From Gracilibacillus salinarum (GTDB taxonomy: Bacteria; Bacillota; Bacilli; Bacillales; Amphibacillaceae): 64,000 bases of DNA. Numbering within the stretch: position 1 is the stretch's first letter; each line of letters begins with the position of its first letter. The notes under the pieces were generated by a model. That model had not been told where the DNA came from. It searched no databases and saw only the letters and a list, made by a program, of their open reading frames with translations. The position numbers were made by a program, and so were the translations under genes. The stretch is from positions 4,660,001 through 4,724,000 of the forward strand of contig NZ_CP095071.1 of NCBI RefSeq assembly GCF_022919575.1. Direction: 5' to 3'. Below are positions 19,151 through 29,768 of this stretch, in pieces.

Positions 19151-19906
19151 ATGGAAAAGCTATCTGGAAAAGTTGCACTTATTACAGGTGGAGCAGGCGG
19201 TATCGGTAAAGTAACAGCCGAGAGATTCCTGAAAGAAGGCGCAAAGGTGGTATTAGTAGATTTGTTCCAAGAAGCGCTTGATGAAACAAAAAATGCATTA
19301 AATGCTCATGGTGAACTGTTGACAGTACAAGCTGACGTTTCTAAAGAGGAAGATGTTGAAAGGTATGTAAATCAAACAGTTGAAAAATTTGGGACAATTG
19401 ATATTTTCTTTAACAATGCAGGGATAGAAGGTAAGGTAGCACCAATCGTTGAACAGGATGTAGCTGATCTCGATAAAGTACTTAATGTAAATGTGCGTGG
19501 TATATTTTTAGGATTGAAATACGTATTGCCTGTTTTGACCAAACAAGGCCGCGGTAGTATTATTAATACGTCATCTGTAGCAGGTTTAAGTGGCAGTCCT
19601 GGGGTAGCTCCTTATATCGCTTCTAAGCATGCCGTTGTAGGATTAACTAAAACAGCAGCACTTGAGGCGGCAAGTGCTAATGTGCGAGTTAATTCTATTC
19701 ATCCATCACCTGTCAATACCAGAATGATGCGTTCTTTAGAAGAGGGAATGAATACGGATGAACAATCCATGGCACAAACTATTCCATTAGGCCGATATGG
19801 GGAGTCGAGTGATATCTCCAACTTAGTCTTGTTTCTAGCTAGTGACGAAAGTGAATTTATTACAGGTGGACAATATCGTGTAGACGGTGGGATGGGCGCC
19901 TTATAA
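19151..19906 (+). CDS. Short-chain dehydrogenase/reductase (SDR)
   Basis: This is an NAD(P)-dependent classical SDR of 251 aa. It has cofactor motif TGGAGGIG near residue 12, NNAG near residue 88, catalytic Ser in IINTSSVAG and YIASK (Y-x-x-x-K) near residue 155. An Asp at the end of the second strand (VVLVDLF) suggests NAD preference. The substrate is not evident. The start ATG 19151 is set by GAGGAG at 19136-19141; an in-frame GTG at 19142 is too close to that site. It is transcribed alone between two terminators. Confidence 0.85.
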   Translation: MEKLSGKVALITGGAGGIGKVTAERFLKEGAKVVLVDLFQEALDETKNALNAHGELLTVQADVSKEEDVERYVNQTVEKFGTIDIFFNNAGIEGKVAPIVEQDVADLDKVLNVNVRGIFLGLKYVLPVLTKQGRGSIINTSSVAGLSGSPGVAPYIASKHAVVGLTKTAALEAASANVRVNSIHPSPVNTRMMRSLEEGMNTDEQSMAQTIPLGRYGESSDISNLVLFLASDESEFITGGQYRVDGGMGAL

Positions 19907-19920
19907 TTTAGAAAAGAATA

Positions 19921-19988
19921 AAGAGCCTGGTACAATTATTTGGTTACTAATAACGTAAAACCAAATAATTGTACCAGGCTCTTTTTTA
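19921..19988. terminator. Bidirectional terminator with an unusually long stem
   Basis: A perfect stem of about 24 bp (AGAGCCTGGTACAATTATTT and its complement, 19922-19945 with 19959-19982) has T and A runs on both sides. It serves the SDR gene and, on the other strand, the tRNA. Confidence 0.85.
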
Positions 19989-20001
19989 CTTATAATTGTA
20001 A

Positions 20002-20074
20002 CGCGCCCGGAGGGATTCGAACCCCCGACACATGGTACCGGAAACCATTGCTCTATCCCCTGAGCTACGGGCGC
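20002..20074 (-). tRNA. tRNA-Arg (anticodon CCG)
   Basis: A cloverleaf is readable on the minus strand: acceptor GCGCCCG/CGGGCGC, D-arm GCTCAGGGGATAGAGC, anticodon stem ATGGT/ACCAT with loop TTCCGGT, and T-arm GGGGGTTCGAATCCCTC. The anticodon CCG (plus-strand 20039-20041) reads the Arg codon CGG. CCA is not encoded. Confidence 0.96.
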
Positions 20075-20228
20075 ATATTGATCATGTACGCACTATAAAA
20101 ATTGCGACAAGAATAATTATAACCAATTCTTCGTATAATTTCAATACATACCTCACAAGATAAATATTTATGTCCAAACGTTTAAAGAAGTAGGGATAAG
20201 GGTAGGATGAAATTAGACAATCATATCT

Positions 20229-20258
20229 TTTGACCTTATTTGACCTTTCAGTTAAGAT
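20229..20258 (+). promoter_or_regulatory. clpP promoter with CtsR operator
   Basis: 20229-20245 reads TTTGACCTTATTTGACC, a perfect direct-repeat CtsR box (reverse complement GGTCAAA-TAA-GGTCAAA). It overlaps the -35 TTGACC (20230-20235), which is 17 bases from the -10 TAAGAT (20253-20258). CtsR would therefore block the promoter until heat or protein stress releases it. Confidence 0.92.
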
Positions 20259-20302
20259 GAAATTAGTAAATGAAACTATGTGTATTGAAGGAGGAATTTT
20301 CA

Positions 20303-20899
20303 ATGAATTTAATTCCAACAGTTATTGAACAAACAAACCGAGGCGAACGTGCATATGACATTTATTCTCGCCTTTTAAAAGACAGAATTATTATGCTAGG
20401 AAGCGGCATTGATGACAACGTGTCTAACAGTATCGTAGCACAATTGTTATTCTTAGCGGCAGAAGATCCTGATAAAGATATTTCTTTATACATTAACTCA
20501 CCAGGTGGCTCCATTACAGCGGGTATGGCGATTTATGATACCATGCAATTCATCAAACCAAATGTTTCTACCATCTGTATTGGTATGGCAGCATCTATGG
20601 GTGCTTTCCTACTTGCAGCAGGTGAGCCTGGTAAACGTTTTGCACTGCCTAACAGTGAAGTTATGATTCACCAGCCACTTGGCGGCACACAAGGTCAAGC
20701 GTCTGATATTCAGATCCATGCAAATCGTATTATCGAGATGCGTAAAAAACTAAACCAAATTCTTGCGGAACGCACTGGTCAACCACTAGAGGTAATCGAA
20801 AAAGATACAGATCGTGATAATTTCATGACAGCTGAACGTGCAAAAGAATATGGTTTAATCGATAAAGTAATGGAGCATAAACCATCTGATTTAAATTAA
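20303..20899 (+). CDS. clpP: ATP-dependent Clp protease proteolytic subunit
   Basis: ClpP is the serine protease core that works with ClpC, ClpX and ClpE. It has 198 aa. Catalytic Ser lies in [14 protein letters not shown] near residue 98, His in MIHQPLGG near residue 123, and Asp in [10 protein letters not shown] near residue 172. The frame opens at 20270 but the GGAGG site at 20290-20294 and the conserved N-terminus [11 protein letters not shown] give ATG 20303. It is regulated by the CtsR box upstream and followed by a terminator. Confidence 0.97.
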   Translation: MNLIPTVIEQTNRGERAYDIYSRLLKDRIIMLGSGIDDNVSNSIVAQLLFLAAEDPDKDISLYINSPGGSITAGMAIYDTMQFIKPNVSTICIGMAASMGAFLLAAGEPGKRFALPNSEVMIHQPLGGTQGQASDIQIHANRIIEMRKKLNQILAERTGQPLEVIEKDTDRDNFMTAERAKEYGLIDKVMEHKPSDLN

Positions 20900-20909
20900 G
20901 TTAATCTAG

Positions 20910-20944
20910 AAAAAGTGGCGAAGTTTTAACTCGCCACTTTTTTT
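20910..20944 (+). terminator. Terminator after clpP
   Basis: AAAAAGTGGCGA/TCGCCACTTTTT stem with a 9-base loop, followed by T residues. Confidence 0.92.
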
Positions 20945-20993
20945 ATTTACATGTTAAAAGAAAATTTGGCTTAAAACTGAGAAAATAATATAC

Positions 20994-21627
20994 AAGTTCT
21001 TATAATACGGATTATGTATAGCTGCTTTATGCTTGCTGATAATTTCGAAATGATACATGTGCCAGGATTCCTTCTACCAACCACTTCGCGTCCTGCAGGC
21101 ACGGATGGAGCTAGACCACTACTTGATTTACTTCTTTGCTGCCTTGCACCGAGGAAGCCTACTTCGAAACATTACTAGTAGACACAGGTGCAGACGTTGT
21201 GGATCTTCAACGCCTACCTGGTTGGCCTACGCTAGCGTAGTTACTCAACAATCTTTGGATCAGTTAGCATATTGATTGCATCCATAAATATCAGCATTTA
21301 ATAACATAATGCTTAGAATCACTGCTTTTAGCTGTTATATACGTTGTAGCACTTCCTTAAGCGTAGGAAATAGGCGGAGACTCCCGTGGAATCAGCACGA
21401 GCTGAAGATCCACTTCATTTGTGCCTGTGTCTGCAAGTATTGCTTCGAAGTGAGCTTCCTCGGTACAAGGCAGCAAAGAAGTATTACAGGTAGTAGCCTA
21501 GCTGAAGCCGTGCCCACAGGACGCGGAGCCTATTTCCGGAGCTTTGCTAAGCAGATGAAATCTATCAAAATCACTACAATGTTAGAGAGTTTTACTTTGC
21601 ATAATCCGTATTACAGGTATTTGTATT
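20994..21627. repeat. TIR element, full-length copy in inverted orientation
   Basis: The ends are CTTATAATACGGATTATG (20999-21016) and CATAATCCGTATTACAGG (21600-21617). The interior is the reverse complement of copy A: the CCAACCACTT...CGCGTCCTGCAGG lobe comes first and the GCCTATTTCCGGAGCTTTG lobe last. Two open frames of 72 and 106 codons cross it, but both follow the palindromes and lack ribosome-binding sites, so they are not called as genes. Confidence 0.83.
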
Positions 21628-21705
21628 AAGATTGGCTGTAATTATCCGGTTTTATTTTTCCATGTTAAGCAAGCCAAATTGCTTCAAACGGACAAGCTGT
21701 AACCA

Positions 21706-21885
21706 TCAGCCATTCAACACAATAATTAATAATATAAAAGAAACTTTCACTAATTCATCTTTTGTAACGCACTTGATCACTAGTACGTAAACCAGTCCTG
21801 TAACAAGATCTTCACCTACCAGCAGCATCGTGATGATATCTAAAAGCGGGAGTGCTTCTGCAAGTATATCTACTTTCGTCTCCAT
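21706..21885 (-). CDS. Small hydrophobic protein, unknown
   Basis: This is a 59-aa reading frame starting METKVDILAEALPLLDIITM, with a hydrophobic second half (LVYVLVIKC, VSFILLIIVL) consistent with one or two membrane helices. An AAAGGGTG ribosome-binding site lies before the start on the minus strand. There are no recognisable homologues from sequence reading alone, and it may be spurious. Confidence 0.4.
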   Translation of the reverse strand: METKVDILAEALPLLDIITMLLVGEDLVTGLVYVLVIKCVTKDELVKVSFILLIIVLNG

Positions 21886-21989
21886 GTCCGTCACCCTTTT
21901 CTGTTACATCGTATTTCGAGCGGCGTCAAAAGGTGCAACCCCTTGACGCACAGGCATTTTATGGTAATTAATAATATTCAAAATATTTG

Positions 21990-22018
21990 TTGACACCATT
22001 TTCAGAACATGCTAAAGT
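21990..22018 (+). promoter_or_regulatory. Promoter of the SAM-riboswitch sulfur operon
   Basis: TTGACA (21990-21995), a 17-base spacer and the extended -10 TGCTAAAGT (22010-22018). The first riboswitch begins about 50 bp downstream. Confidence 0.7.
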
Positions 22019-22066
22019 ATATCTAACAAATGATAAACATAAGTAAACAACTCGGAATTGAATAGA

Positions 22067-22233
22067 TTCTTATCCAGAGAGGTGGAGGGACATGGCCCTT
22101 TGATGCCTCGGCAACCATTAAGTGTCTGTTCACTTAATACAGGTGCCAATTCCACTGAGCGTTTAAGCTTGGAGAGATAAGAGAGCGAAGCCATTAGTTA
22201 AGTCTCTCTATCTCAAATAGCGAGATTTTTTTA
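22067..22233 (+). promoter_or_regulatory. SAM-I riboswitch 1 (S-box) with terminator
   Basis: The aptamer core is clear: CTTATCCAGAGAGG at the 5' side, GGTGGAGGGA, CCTCGGCAACC, then a variable hairpin, GGTGCCAATTCC, and closing GATAAG (22176-22181). The downstream CTCTCTATCTC can pair with the 3' side of P1 (antiterminator), while ATCTC/GAGAT (22210-22226) plus seven T residues forms the terminator. The logic is transcription off when SAM is abundant. Confidence 0.95.
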
Positions 22234-22255
22234 ATGATTACAACTAAATAGGTAA

Positions 22256-22415
22256 ACTCTTATCCAGAGAGGCGGAGGGACTGGCCCGATGATGCCCGGC
22301 AACCATTAAGCAAATGCTTAAAAGGTGCTAATTCCTGCAGGTATTATCCTGACAGATAAGAGGAAGACTTCTGCATAGCTAATAAAAGCCTTCTTCTTAT
22401 GAAGAAGGCTTTTTA
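22256..22415 (+). promoter_or_regulatory. SAM-I riboswitch 2 (S-box) with terminator, tandem
   Basis: A second complete aptamer starts only about 25 bp after the first terminator: CTCTTATC (22257-22264), GGCGGAGGGACTGGCCC, GCCCGGCAACC, GGTGCTAATTCC, GATAAGAG (22355-22362). A strong terminator AAAGCCTTCTTC/GAAGAAGGCTTT with T tract follows (22384-22415). metY begins 48 bp later. Confidence 0.95.
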
Positions 22416-22442
22416 ATAATTAGAAAAGATTAAATTTTTTGA

Positions 22443-24260
<1,818 letters not shown>

Positions 24261-24284
24261 ACAAGAAAATAAGGGGGCAAAATC

Positions 24285-25292
24285 ATGAGTAAAGCACCAC
24301 TAATTGATTTCAGAAGTTTTCTTGCGATTGCCGTTTTCGGAATTATTGTTTTCTTCGCTGTTGGATGTTCATCCAGCAGTGAAGCTGAAACAAAACCGTC
24401 TGAAATCAGATTGGACTATGCTTACTATTCGCCAACCAGTTTGGTGTTAAAGAAATTTGGCTGGGCAGAGGAAGCATTTGCTGAGGAAGATATTGATGTA
24501 TCCTGGACATTAAGTCAAGGGAGTAACAAAGCGATTGAATTTTTGAATAGTGATAGTGTTGACTTTGGCTCGACAGCAGGTGCAGCAGCACTTATAGCAG
24601 AATCAAATGGTGTACCGCTGGAGAATGTCTACGTATATTCTCAACCGGAGTGGACGGCATTAGTGACTAAAGAAGGATCGGGAATAGAAACGATTGAAGA
24701 TTTAAAAGGCAAAAAAGTAGCAGCAACGCTTGGAACGGATCCATATATATTTCTGGTAAGAGCTTTAGATTCCGTTGGGATGACCGTTAATGATATCGAA
24801 TTAGTAAACTTGCAGCATGCAGATGGTGGAAATGCATTAGTTAATGGTGATGTCGATGCTTGGGCTGGTCTTGATCCTCACATGGCAAAACATGAATTAG
24901 AATCAAACACGCAATTATTTTTTAGAGATATTAATTTAAATACTTATGGATTCTTAAATGTGCGGGAAGAATTTGCCGAAGCGCATCCGGAATATGTGGA
25001 ACAAGTGATTGAGCTATATGAAAAGGCTCGTCAATGGATTCTCGATAATCCTGAAGAAGCGGCAGAATTACTGGCTGAGGAAGCAGATATCAGTGTGGAT
25101 GTGGCAAAAGTGCAATTAGTAGAGCGAACCGACTTTTCGAACCCGGTTCCAGGACAGCAACATATTGATGCGATTTCAGCTGCAGGAGAAATACTAAAGC
25201 AGGCTGATGCCATAAATAAAGATGCAGATATTGAAGCGCTGACAAATGAATTAATTAATCCAGAATACGCTGAAACTGTCATTGAGCAGTAG
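24285..25292 (+). CDS. ABC transporter substrate-binding lipoprotein (SsuA/NMT1-like)
   Basis: This 335-aa extracellular binding protein has an N-terminal membrane helix and lipobox-like AVGC (C about residue 28), so it should be lipid-anchored by Lgt. The body is of the SsuA/TauA/NMT1 type: YSPTSLVLKKFGWAEEAF, DFGSTAGAAAL, LKGKKVAATLGTDP. Family members bind aliphatic sulfonates, taurine or similar organosulfur compounds. With a SAM-controlled sulfhydrylase upstream, a sulfur source is the likely ligand, but the exact one cannot be told. Confidence 0.85.
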   Translation: MSKAPLIDFRSFLAIAVFGIIVFFAVGCSSSSEAETKPSEIRLDYAYYSPTSLVLKKFGWAEEAFAEEDIDVSWTLSQGSNKAIEFLNSDSVDFGSTAGAAALIAESNGVPLENVYVYSQPEWTALVTKEGSGIETIEDLKGKKVAATLGTDPYIFLVRALDSVGMTVNDIELVNLQHADGGNALVNGDVDAWAGLDPHMAKHELESNTQLFFRDINLNTYGFLNVREEFAEAHPEYVEQVIELYEKARQWILDNPEEAAELLAEEADISVDVAKVQLVERTDFSNPVPGQQHIDAISAAGEILKQADAINKDADIEALTNELINPEYAETVIEQ

Positions 25293-25322
25293 GGCAGGTC
25301 GGATATAGGAGGGGCAGAGCTT

Positions 25323-26174
25323 ATGGCAAAGGATCAGAATCAATTAGCAGCGGCCGGGTATTTACAATCAAAAGGAAGAGGTAATCGTGAAGCAGCCAAA
25401 AGGTCAAATGATTCACTGTTCCGTACGATTCTGTTAGGGAGTATTATTCCAGTCATCCTAATAGTAATCTGGGAGCTTTTGAGCCGCGCTGGTGTGGTCC
25501 CTTCTAACCAGCTGCCGGCACCAACAGCTATTGTTGACAAAATTATCAGTCTGGCCGAAGACGGATCGTTATGGGGGCATATTTGGATTACTACTTATCG
25601 TGTGTTTGCTGGTTTTATAGTGGGTACAATCGTGGCAGTTATCCTTGGCTCAGTGGTTGGTTTTTATAAAACAGCAGAACAGCTGTTAGATCCAATGATT
25701 CAGGCGTTTCGTTCCATTCCTTCTTTAGCCTGGGTACCATTATTTATTTTGTGGTTAAGTATTGGAGAGACCTCTAAGATTACCATGATTGCTGTTGGGG
25801 TATTTTTCCCTGTCTATTTAAACATTGTCAGTGGCATATCTGGTGTTGACCGTAAATTAATCGAGGTCGGTAAAATGTACGGACTAAACACGTTTCAACT
25901 GGTTAAACGAATTATTCTTCCTGCGTCTTTACCATCCTTCTTAGTTGGATTGCGCAGTGGACTTGGTCTTGGCTGGATGTTCGTAGTTGCAGCAGAATTA
26001 ATGGGTGCCAGTCAAGGTCTCGGCTTCCTGTTAGTGTTCGGTCAGAACATGTCGCAGCCTGAAACGATTCTAGCAAGTATTATTCTTTTTGCTATTATTG
26101 GCAAGTTGTCAGATTGGGCTTTGAAACAGATAGAAATACGTTCTTTGCATTGGCAAGATCGTCTGGAAAAATAA
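25323..26174 (+). CDS. ABC transporter permease (SsuC/TauC-like)
   Basis: This 283-aa inner-membrane permease of the BPD_transp_1 family has about six helices and the coupling motif EVGKMYGLNTFQLVKRIILPASLP (positions about 179-202, EAA loop form). It pairs with the binding protein and ATPase on either side, as in SsuABC. The hydrophilic N-terminal about 30 residues (QSKGRGNREAAKR) are longer than usual. The ribosome-binding site is AGGAGG. Confidence 0.88.
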   Translation: MAKDQNQLAAAGYLQSKGRGNREAAKRSNDSLFRTILLGSIIPVILIVIWELLSRAGVVPSNQLPAPTAIVDKIISLAEDGSLWGHIWITTYRVFAGFIVGTIVAVILGSVVGFYKTAEQLLDPMIQAFRSIPSLAWVPLFILWLSIGETSKITMIAVGVFFPVYLNIVSGISGVDRKLIEVGKMYGLNTFQLVKRIILPASLPSFLVGLRSGLGLGWMFVVAAELMGASQGLGFLLVFGQNMSQPETILASIILFAIIGKLSDWALKQIEIRSLHWQDRLEK

Positions 26175-26189
26175 AAGGAGGACGACAGA

Positions 26190-26918
26190 ATGAGCTTAGC
26201 TTTACGTGATGTTAGTCGTACCTTCAATGGCACGACAGCCGTACAGAATGTCAATCTCGAAGTACAGCCAGGGGAAATCGTTGGACTGCTTGGGACAAGT
26301 GGATGTGGGAAAAGTACCTTGTTGAGAGCTATCTCTGGACTTGATACAGATTATGAAGGTGAGATCGAAATTAACGGTACGGTGACGAAAGAAATCCATG
26401 ATACAACAGGTTTTATTTTTCAGGAGCCACGTCTATTGCCTTGGTTAAATGTGCTGGACAATGTAACGTTTGGTCTTACCGGTAAACGTCAGGAAAAAGA
26501 ATCGCTTGCAGTTGAGTATTTAACTAGTGTCGGGCTATATGGAAAGAAAAAACTGTATCCACGTGAACTGTCTGGGGGGATGGCACAACGTGTTGCCATT
26601 GCACGTGCACTAGTGACTTCACCACAAGTTTTATTATTAGATGAACCATTCAGTGCATTAGACGCGTTTACCAAAATGCAGCTGCAGGACTTATTGTTGA
26701 ATGTTTGGGAGAAATATCAACCTACTATCGTACTTGTCACACATGATATCGACGAAGCAACTTATTTATGCGATCGAATCGTTATGTTGAGCGGGCAGCC
26801 AGGAGAAGTGGAAAGAGAGATTTCACTAGAACAAAAACGTCCGAGAAACCGTGGCAGTAAAGAACTGGCACATATTAAATCTGAAATTCTGCAATGTTTA
26901 GATCTGAATAAAAAGTAA
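26190..26918 (+). CDS. ABC transporter ATP-binding protein (SsuB/TauB-like)
   Basis: This 242-aa ATPase has Walker A GTSGCGKS near residue 36, signature LSGGMAQRVAIARAL, Walker B LLLDEPFSALD and the His loop VTHDIDEA. The GMAQR form of the signature is typical of the nitrate/sulfonate/taurine group. It is the third gene of the uptake system, 15 bp after the permease and 23 bp before the synthetase gene, so all are on one transcript. Confidence 0.92.
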   Translation: MSLALRDVSRTFNGTTAVQNVNLEVQPGEIVGLLGTSGCGKSTLLRAISGLDTDYEGEIEINGTVTKEIHDTTGFIFQEPRLLPWLNVLDNVTFGLTGKRQEKESLAVEYLTSVGLYGKKKLYPRELSGGMAQRVAIARALVTSPQVLLLDEPFSALDAFTKMQLQDLLLNVWEKYQPTIVLVTHDIDEATYLCDRIVMLSGQPGEVEREISLEQKRPRNRGSKELAHIKSEILQCLDLNKK

Positions 26919-26941
26919 CTATCCGTCAGGGGGATTTTCAC

Positions 26942-28627
26942 ATGGTACAAACAACGACAACACCTATCGATAAAGTCAACGGAACCTATAACCTATCAGA
27001 CTATCAAGAAATCCGCCGAAACTTCAATTGGCAGGATGCAACTGATCTCTTGTCAGCAGCAAAAACAGGAAAAGTGAATGCAGCTTACGAAGCAATTGAC
27101 CGTCATGTCGCTGAAGGCTTTGGTGATAAAATAGCGATTCATTATTTGGATGATGCCGTGAAGAAGTCTTTTACATTTAAGGAAGTAAAAGATCAAACCG
27201 ATCATTATGCGAGAATTCTGTTAGAACATGGTGTATCAAAAGGAGATCGTGTCTTTGTTTTTCTTCCTAAGACACCAGCGTGTTATTTTGCTATTTTAGC
27301 AACGATCAAAATCGGTGCAATAGCTGGTCCTCTTTTTGAAGCCTTTATGGAAGAGGCCGTACGAGATCGTATCAATGATTGTGAGGGCACCCTGCTAATT
27401 ACTGATCAGGATCTAGTGAAACGTGTACCTAGAGAAGATATTCCATCATTAGAAACCGTTTTGTTTGTAGAAGATATTGAAGAAGAGCCATTAAAGCCAG
27501 TCCAAGGAGAACCGTATACTGAATGGCTGGATTGGGAAGATGGCCTGATCATTCATTATACGAGTGGATCTACAGGAAAACCGAAAGGGGTATTGCACGC
27601 ACACCGGTCCATACAGCATCATATTGTAACCGGTAAGTGGGTTTTGGATATTAAAGATGATGATGTTTATTGGTGTACGTCTCACCCAGGTTGGGTAACG
27701 GGCAGTGTGTATGGTTTGCTCGCCCCATTATTAAATCGGGCGACGGTTGTGATTCAAGGTGGTCGATTCAGCGCAGAAAATTGGTACGCATTAATTGAAG
27801 AGTTAGGTGTAACGATCTGGTACAGTGCGCCAACAGCTTTTCGAATGCTCTTGTCTAAAGGAGATCTATATAAAAAGTATGATTTGTCTTCGGTGAGACA
27901 CGTGTTAAGCGTCGGAGAACCGTTAAACCCTGAAGTGATTCAGTGGGCATGGAACAGCCTCAACGTTCGAATCCATGATACATGGTGGATGACTGAAACA
28001 GGAGGACATTTAATCGTAAACCTTCCATCAGAAAAAATTAAACCTGGATCGATGGGGCGTGCTTTTCCTGGTGTTGAAGTCGGGATTTTGGACGAAGAAG
28101 GTAAGGAACTGCCGAGTGGAGAAATTGGTCAATTGGCGGTCCGTACGCCTTGGCCAGGTCTAATGAAGGAAATATGGGGTAATCAAAATAAATTCCAGTC
28201 GTATTTCCAATATGAAGGCTGGTATATTTCAGGCGACTTAGCCTTACAGGATGAGGAAGGCTATGTATTCTTCCAAGGTCGTAACGATGATATGATCAAC
28301 TCAGCAGGGGAACGGATTGGGCCGTTTGAAGTAGAAAGTAAATTAATTGAGCATCCTGCCGTAGAAGAAGCTGGGGTTATCGGAAAGCCAGATGAATTAC
28401 GTGGAGAGTTAGTGAAAGCATTTATCTCTCTCAGAGCGGGATACGAGCCAACTGATGCATTACTGGAAGAAATTCGCTTGTTTGTACGACGTCATTTATC
28501 TGCCCATGCTGCGCCAAGAGAGATAGAAGTAATGGATGAATTGCCGAAGACGAAAATCAGTGGAAAAATTTTAAGAAGAAAGTTAAAAGCACTCGAAATA
28601 GAAAGAGCTACTAAAGTGACAAATTAA
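26942..28627 (+). CDS. Acetyl-/acyl-CoA synthetase (AMP-forming, AcsA-like)
   Basis: This 561-aa adenylate-forming enzyme activates a carboxylic acid to its CoA thioester via acyl-AMP. It has the A3 phosphate loop YTSGSTGKPKGVLHAH near residue 201, the A5 motif WWMTETGG, the A7 motif YISGDLALQDEEGY, the hinge GRNDDMINSAGERIGPFEVE and the C-terminal catalytic lysine in KTKISGKILRRKLK. It resembles bacillary AcsA more than fatty-acyl ligases. Its place after MetY suggests that it recycles the acetate released by O-acetylhomoserine sulfhydrylation; this is inference from context. Confidence 0.85.
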   Translation: MVQTTTTPIDKVNGTYNLSDYQEIRRNFNWQDATDLLSAAKTGKVNAAYEAIDRHVAEGFGDKIAIHYLDDAVKKSFTFKEVKDQTDHYARILLEHGVSKGDRVFVFLPKTPACYFAILATIKIGAIAGPLFEAFMEEAVRDRINDCEGTLLITDQDLVKRVPREDIPSLETVLFVEDIEEEPLKPVQGEPYTEWLDWEDGLIIHYTSGSTGKPKGVLHAHRSIQHHIVTGKWVLDIKDDDVYWCTSHPGWVTGSVYGLLAPLLNRATVVIQGGRFSAENWYALIEELGVTIWYSAPTAFRMLLSKGDLYKKYDLSSVRHVLSVGEPLNPEVIQWAWNSLNVRIHDTWWMTETGGHLIVNLPSEKIKPGSMGRAFPGVEVGILDEEGKELPSGEIGQLAVRTPWPGLMKEIWGNQNKFQSYFQYEGWYISGDLALQDEEGYVFFQGRNDDMINSAGERIGPFEVESKLIEHPAVEEAGVIGKPDELRGELVKAFISLRAGYEPTDALLEEIRLFVRRHLSAHAAPREIEVMDELPKTKISGKILRRKLKALEIERATKVTN

Positions 28628-28639
28628 ATCATATAGATA

Positions 28640-28789
28640 CTCTTATGAAGAGAGGTGGAGGGACTGGCCCGATGAAACCCGGCAACCTTAAGTGATCCGC
28701 TTAAAAGGTGCTAAATCCTGCAAACACATTGTTTGAATAATAAGAGGGAGATAATACATCTGCTCCTCCAATATAAGAGGGGCTTTTTG
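28640..28789 (+). promoter_or_regulatory. SAM-I riboswitch 3 (S-box) with terminator, inside the operon
   Basis: The aptamer begins 13 bp after the synthetase stop: CTCTTAT (28640-28646), GGTGGAGGGACTGGCCC, ACCCGGCAACC, GGTGCTAAATCC, closing ATAAGAG (28740-28746). The terminator GCTCCTC/GAGGGGC with T5 is at 28762-28787. No promoter is visible between the stop codon and the aptamer, so it probably acts on read-through RNA or on a promoter within the preceding gene. Confidence 0.93.
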
Positions 28790-28819
28790 TTTCCCTGAAC
28801 CAACTAGGAGGAATAAAAA

Positions 28820-29737
28820 ATGGCAAAAGCAACGGTTAAAAAAAGCAAAGTAACAGCATTGGAGAAATTAGCGGAGCAACAGCTTACCCAATCTTCCAAA
28901 CTGTTTCTAGAAGAAATTACGTCACAGAAGGTTCATTCTACTTCTTTTATATTACATCGAAATACAGAGGCAAATGGCAATATATCACCCTTTATTTTAG
29001 GATCTGTAAGTGCGCAAACCTACTTTCATGAGGATGGTGAACTGGCAACAGCTCTTGCAGCAAAGAACCAAGGTGTTCCGTTTATAGTCAGCAGCCACTC
29101 TTCTTACAGTATAGAGGATATCGCAGATGCAGTGCCGGGAAGTGAGTTATGGTTTCAGGCACATCTGTTTCATGATCGTGATTTGACAAAGCACTTTATT
29201 CAACGTGCAGAATTAGCCGGCTACCAAGCCATCGTCGTTTCTTTATCTAATGATGTCGTCCATCAGACTGCTGATAAAGAGGCGAGAGGTACGACCAATT
29301 TTGTAGTGGATCCGATTTTTGCGAAAAAAAATCATCATAATAACCAATCGATAGCAGAGCAAGTAGCAAATGAGTATCAAAATCGTCATGTTACATGGGA
29401 TGACATCAGATATATTAAACAATTTACAAATCTTCCAGTATTTATTTATGGTGATTTGTCCATTGATGATGTAAGAGTTGCGTTACAGCAGCAAGTAGAA
29501 GGTATCATTTTCACTAATATAAGTCATGCCAATATTGATTTATTAGAACGTGTGAAAACAGTGGTAGGTGGGAATCTTAGCATTATTATCGAAACGGAGG
29601 TAAACACTAAAGAAGCCCTTGATCTGTATCTGCATCTTGGTGCAGATGCCGTTTCTGTACAGAGAAGTTACATTCATGGTTTGTCAACATCTGGTGTCCC
29701 GGGTGTAGAAGAAGTGATTGCTCAACTATTCACATAA
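28820..29737 (+). CDS. Degenerate alpha-hydroxy-acid oxidase (FMN) family protein
   Basis: This 305-aa protein follows the fold signatures of the lactate oxidase/LldD family: PFIVSSHSSYSIEDIA, WFQAHLFHDRDLTKHFIQRA, VTWDDIRYIKQFTNLPVFI, and a C-terminal LHLGADAVSVQRSYIHGL. Key catalytic residues are not conserved. The FMN lysine (usually FIKGIL) is Tyr in FIYGDLS, and the SNHGGRQLD motif with catalytic His and Arg reads TNISHANID. It is also about 60 residues shorter than typical members. A non-catalytic or altered role under SAM control is inferred. The ribosome-binding site is TAGGAGG. Confidence 0.75.
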   Translation: MAKATVKKSKVTALEKLAEQQLTQSSKLFLEEITSQKVHSTSFILHRNTEANGNISPFILGSVSAQTYFHEDGELATALAAKNQGVPFIVSSHSSYSIEDIADAVPGSELWFQAHLFHDRDLTKHFIQRAELAGYQAIVVSLSNDVVHQTADKEARGTTNFVVDPIFAKKNHHNNQSIAEQVANEYQNRHVTWDDIRYIKQFTNLPVFIYGDLSIDDVRVALQQQVEGIIFTNISHANIDLLERVKTVVGGNLSIIIETEVNTKEALDLYLHLGADAVSVQRSYIHGLSTSGVPGVEEVIAQLFT

Positions 29738-29768
29738 TTGTTATAAAATATCATATCATCAATGGCTC

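Noticed and set aside
21057..21629. Two open frames (72 and 106 codons) on the plus strand
   Set aside because: Both lie wholly in a TIR repeat copy, follow its palindromes, lack ribosome-binding sites and are not open in the other copies.
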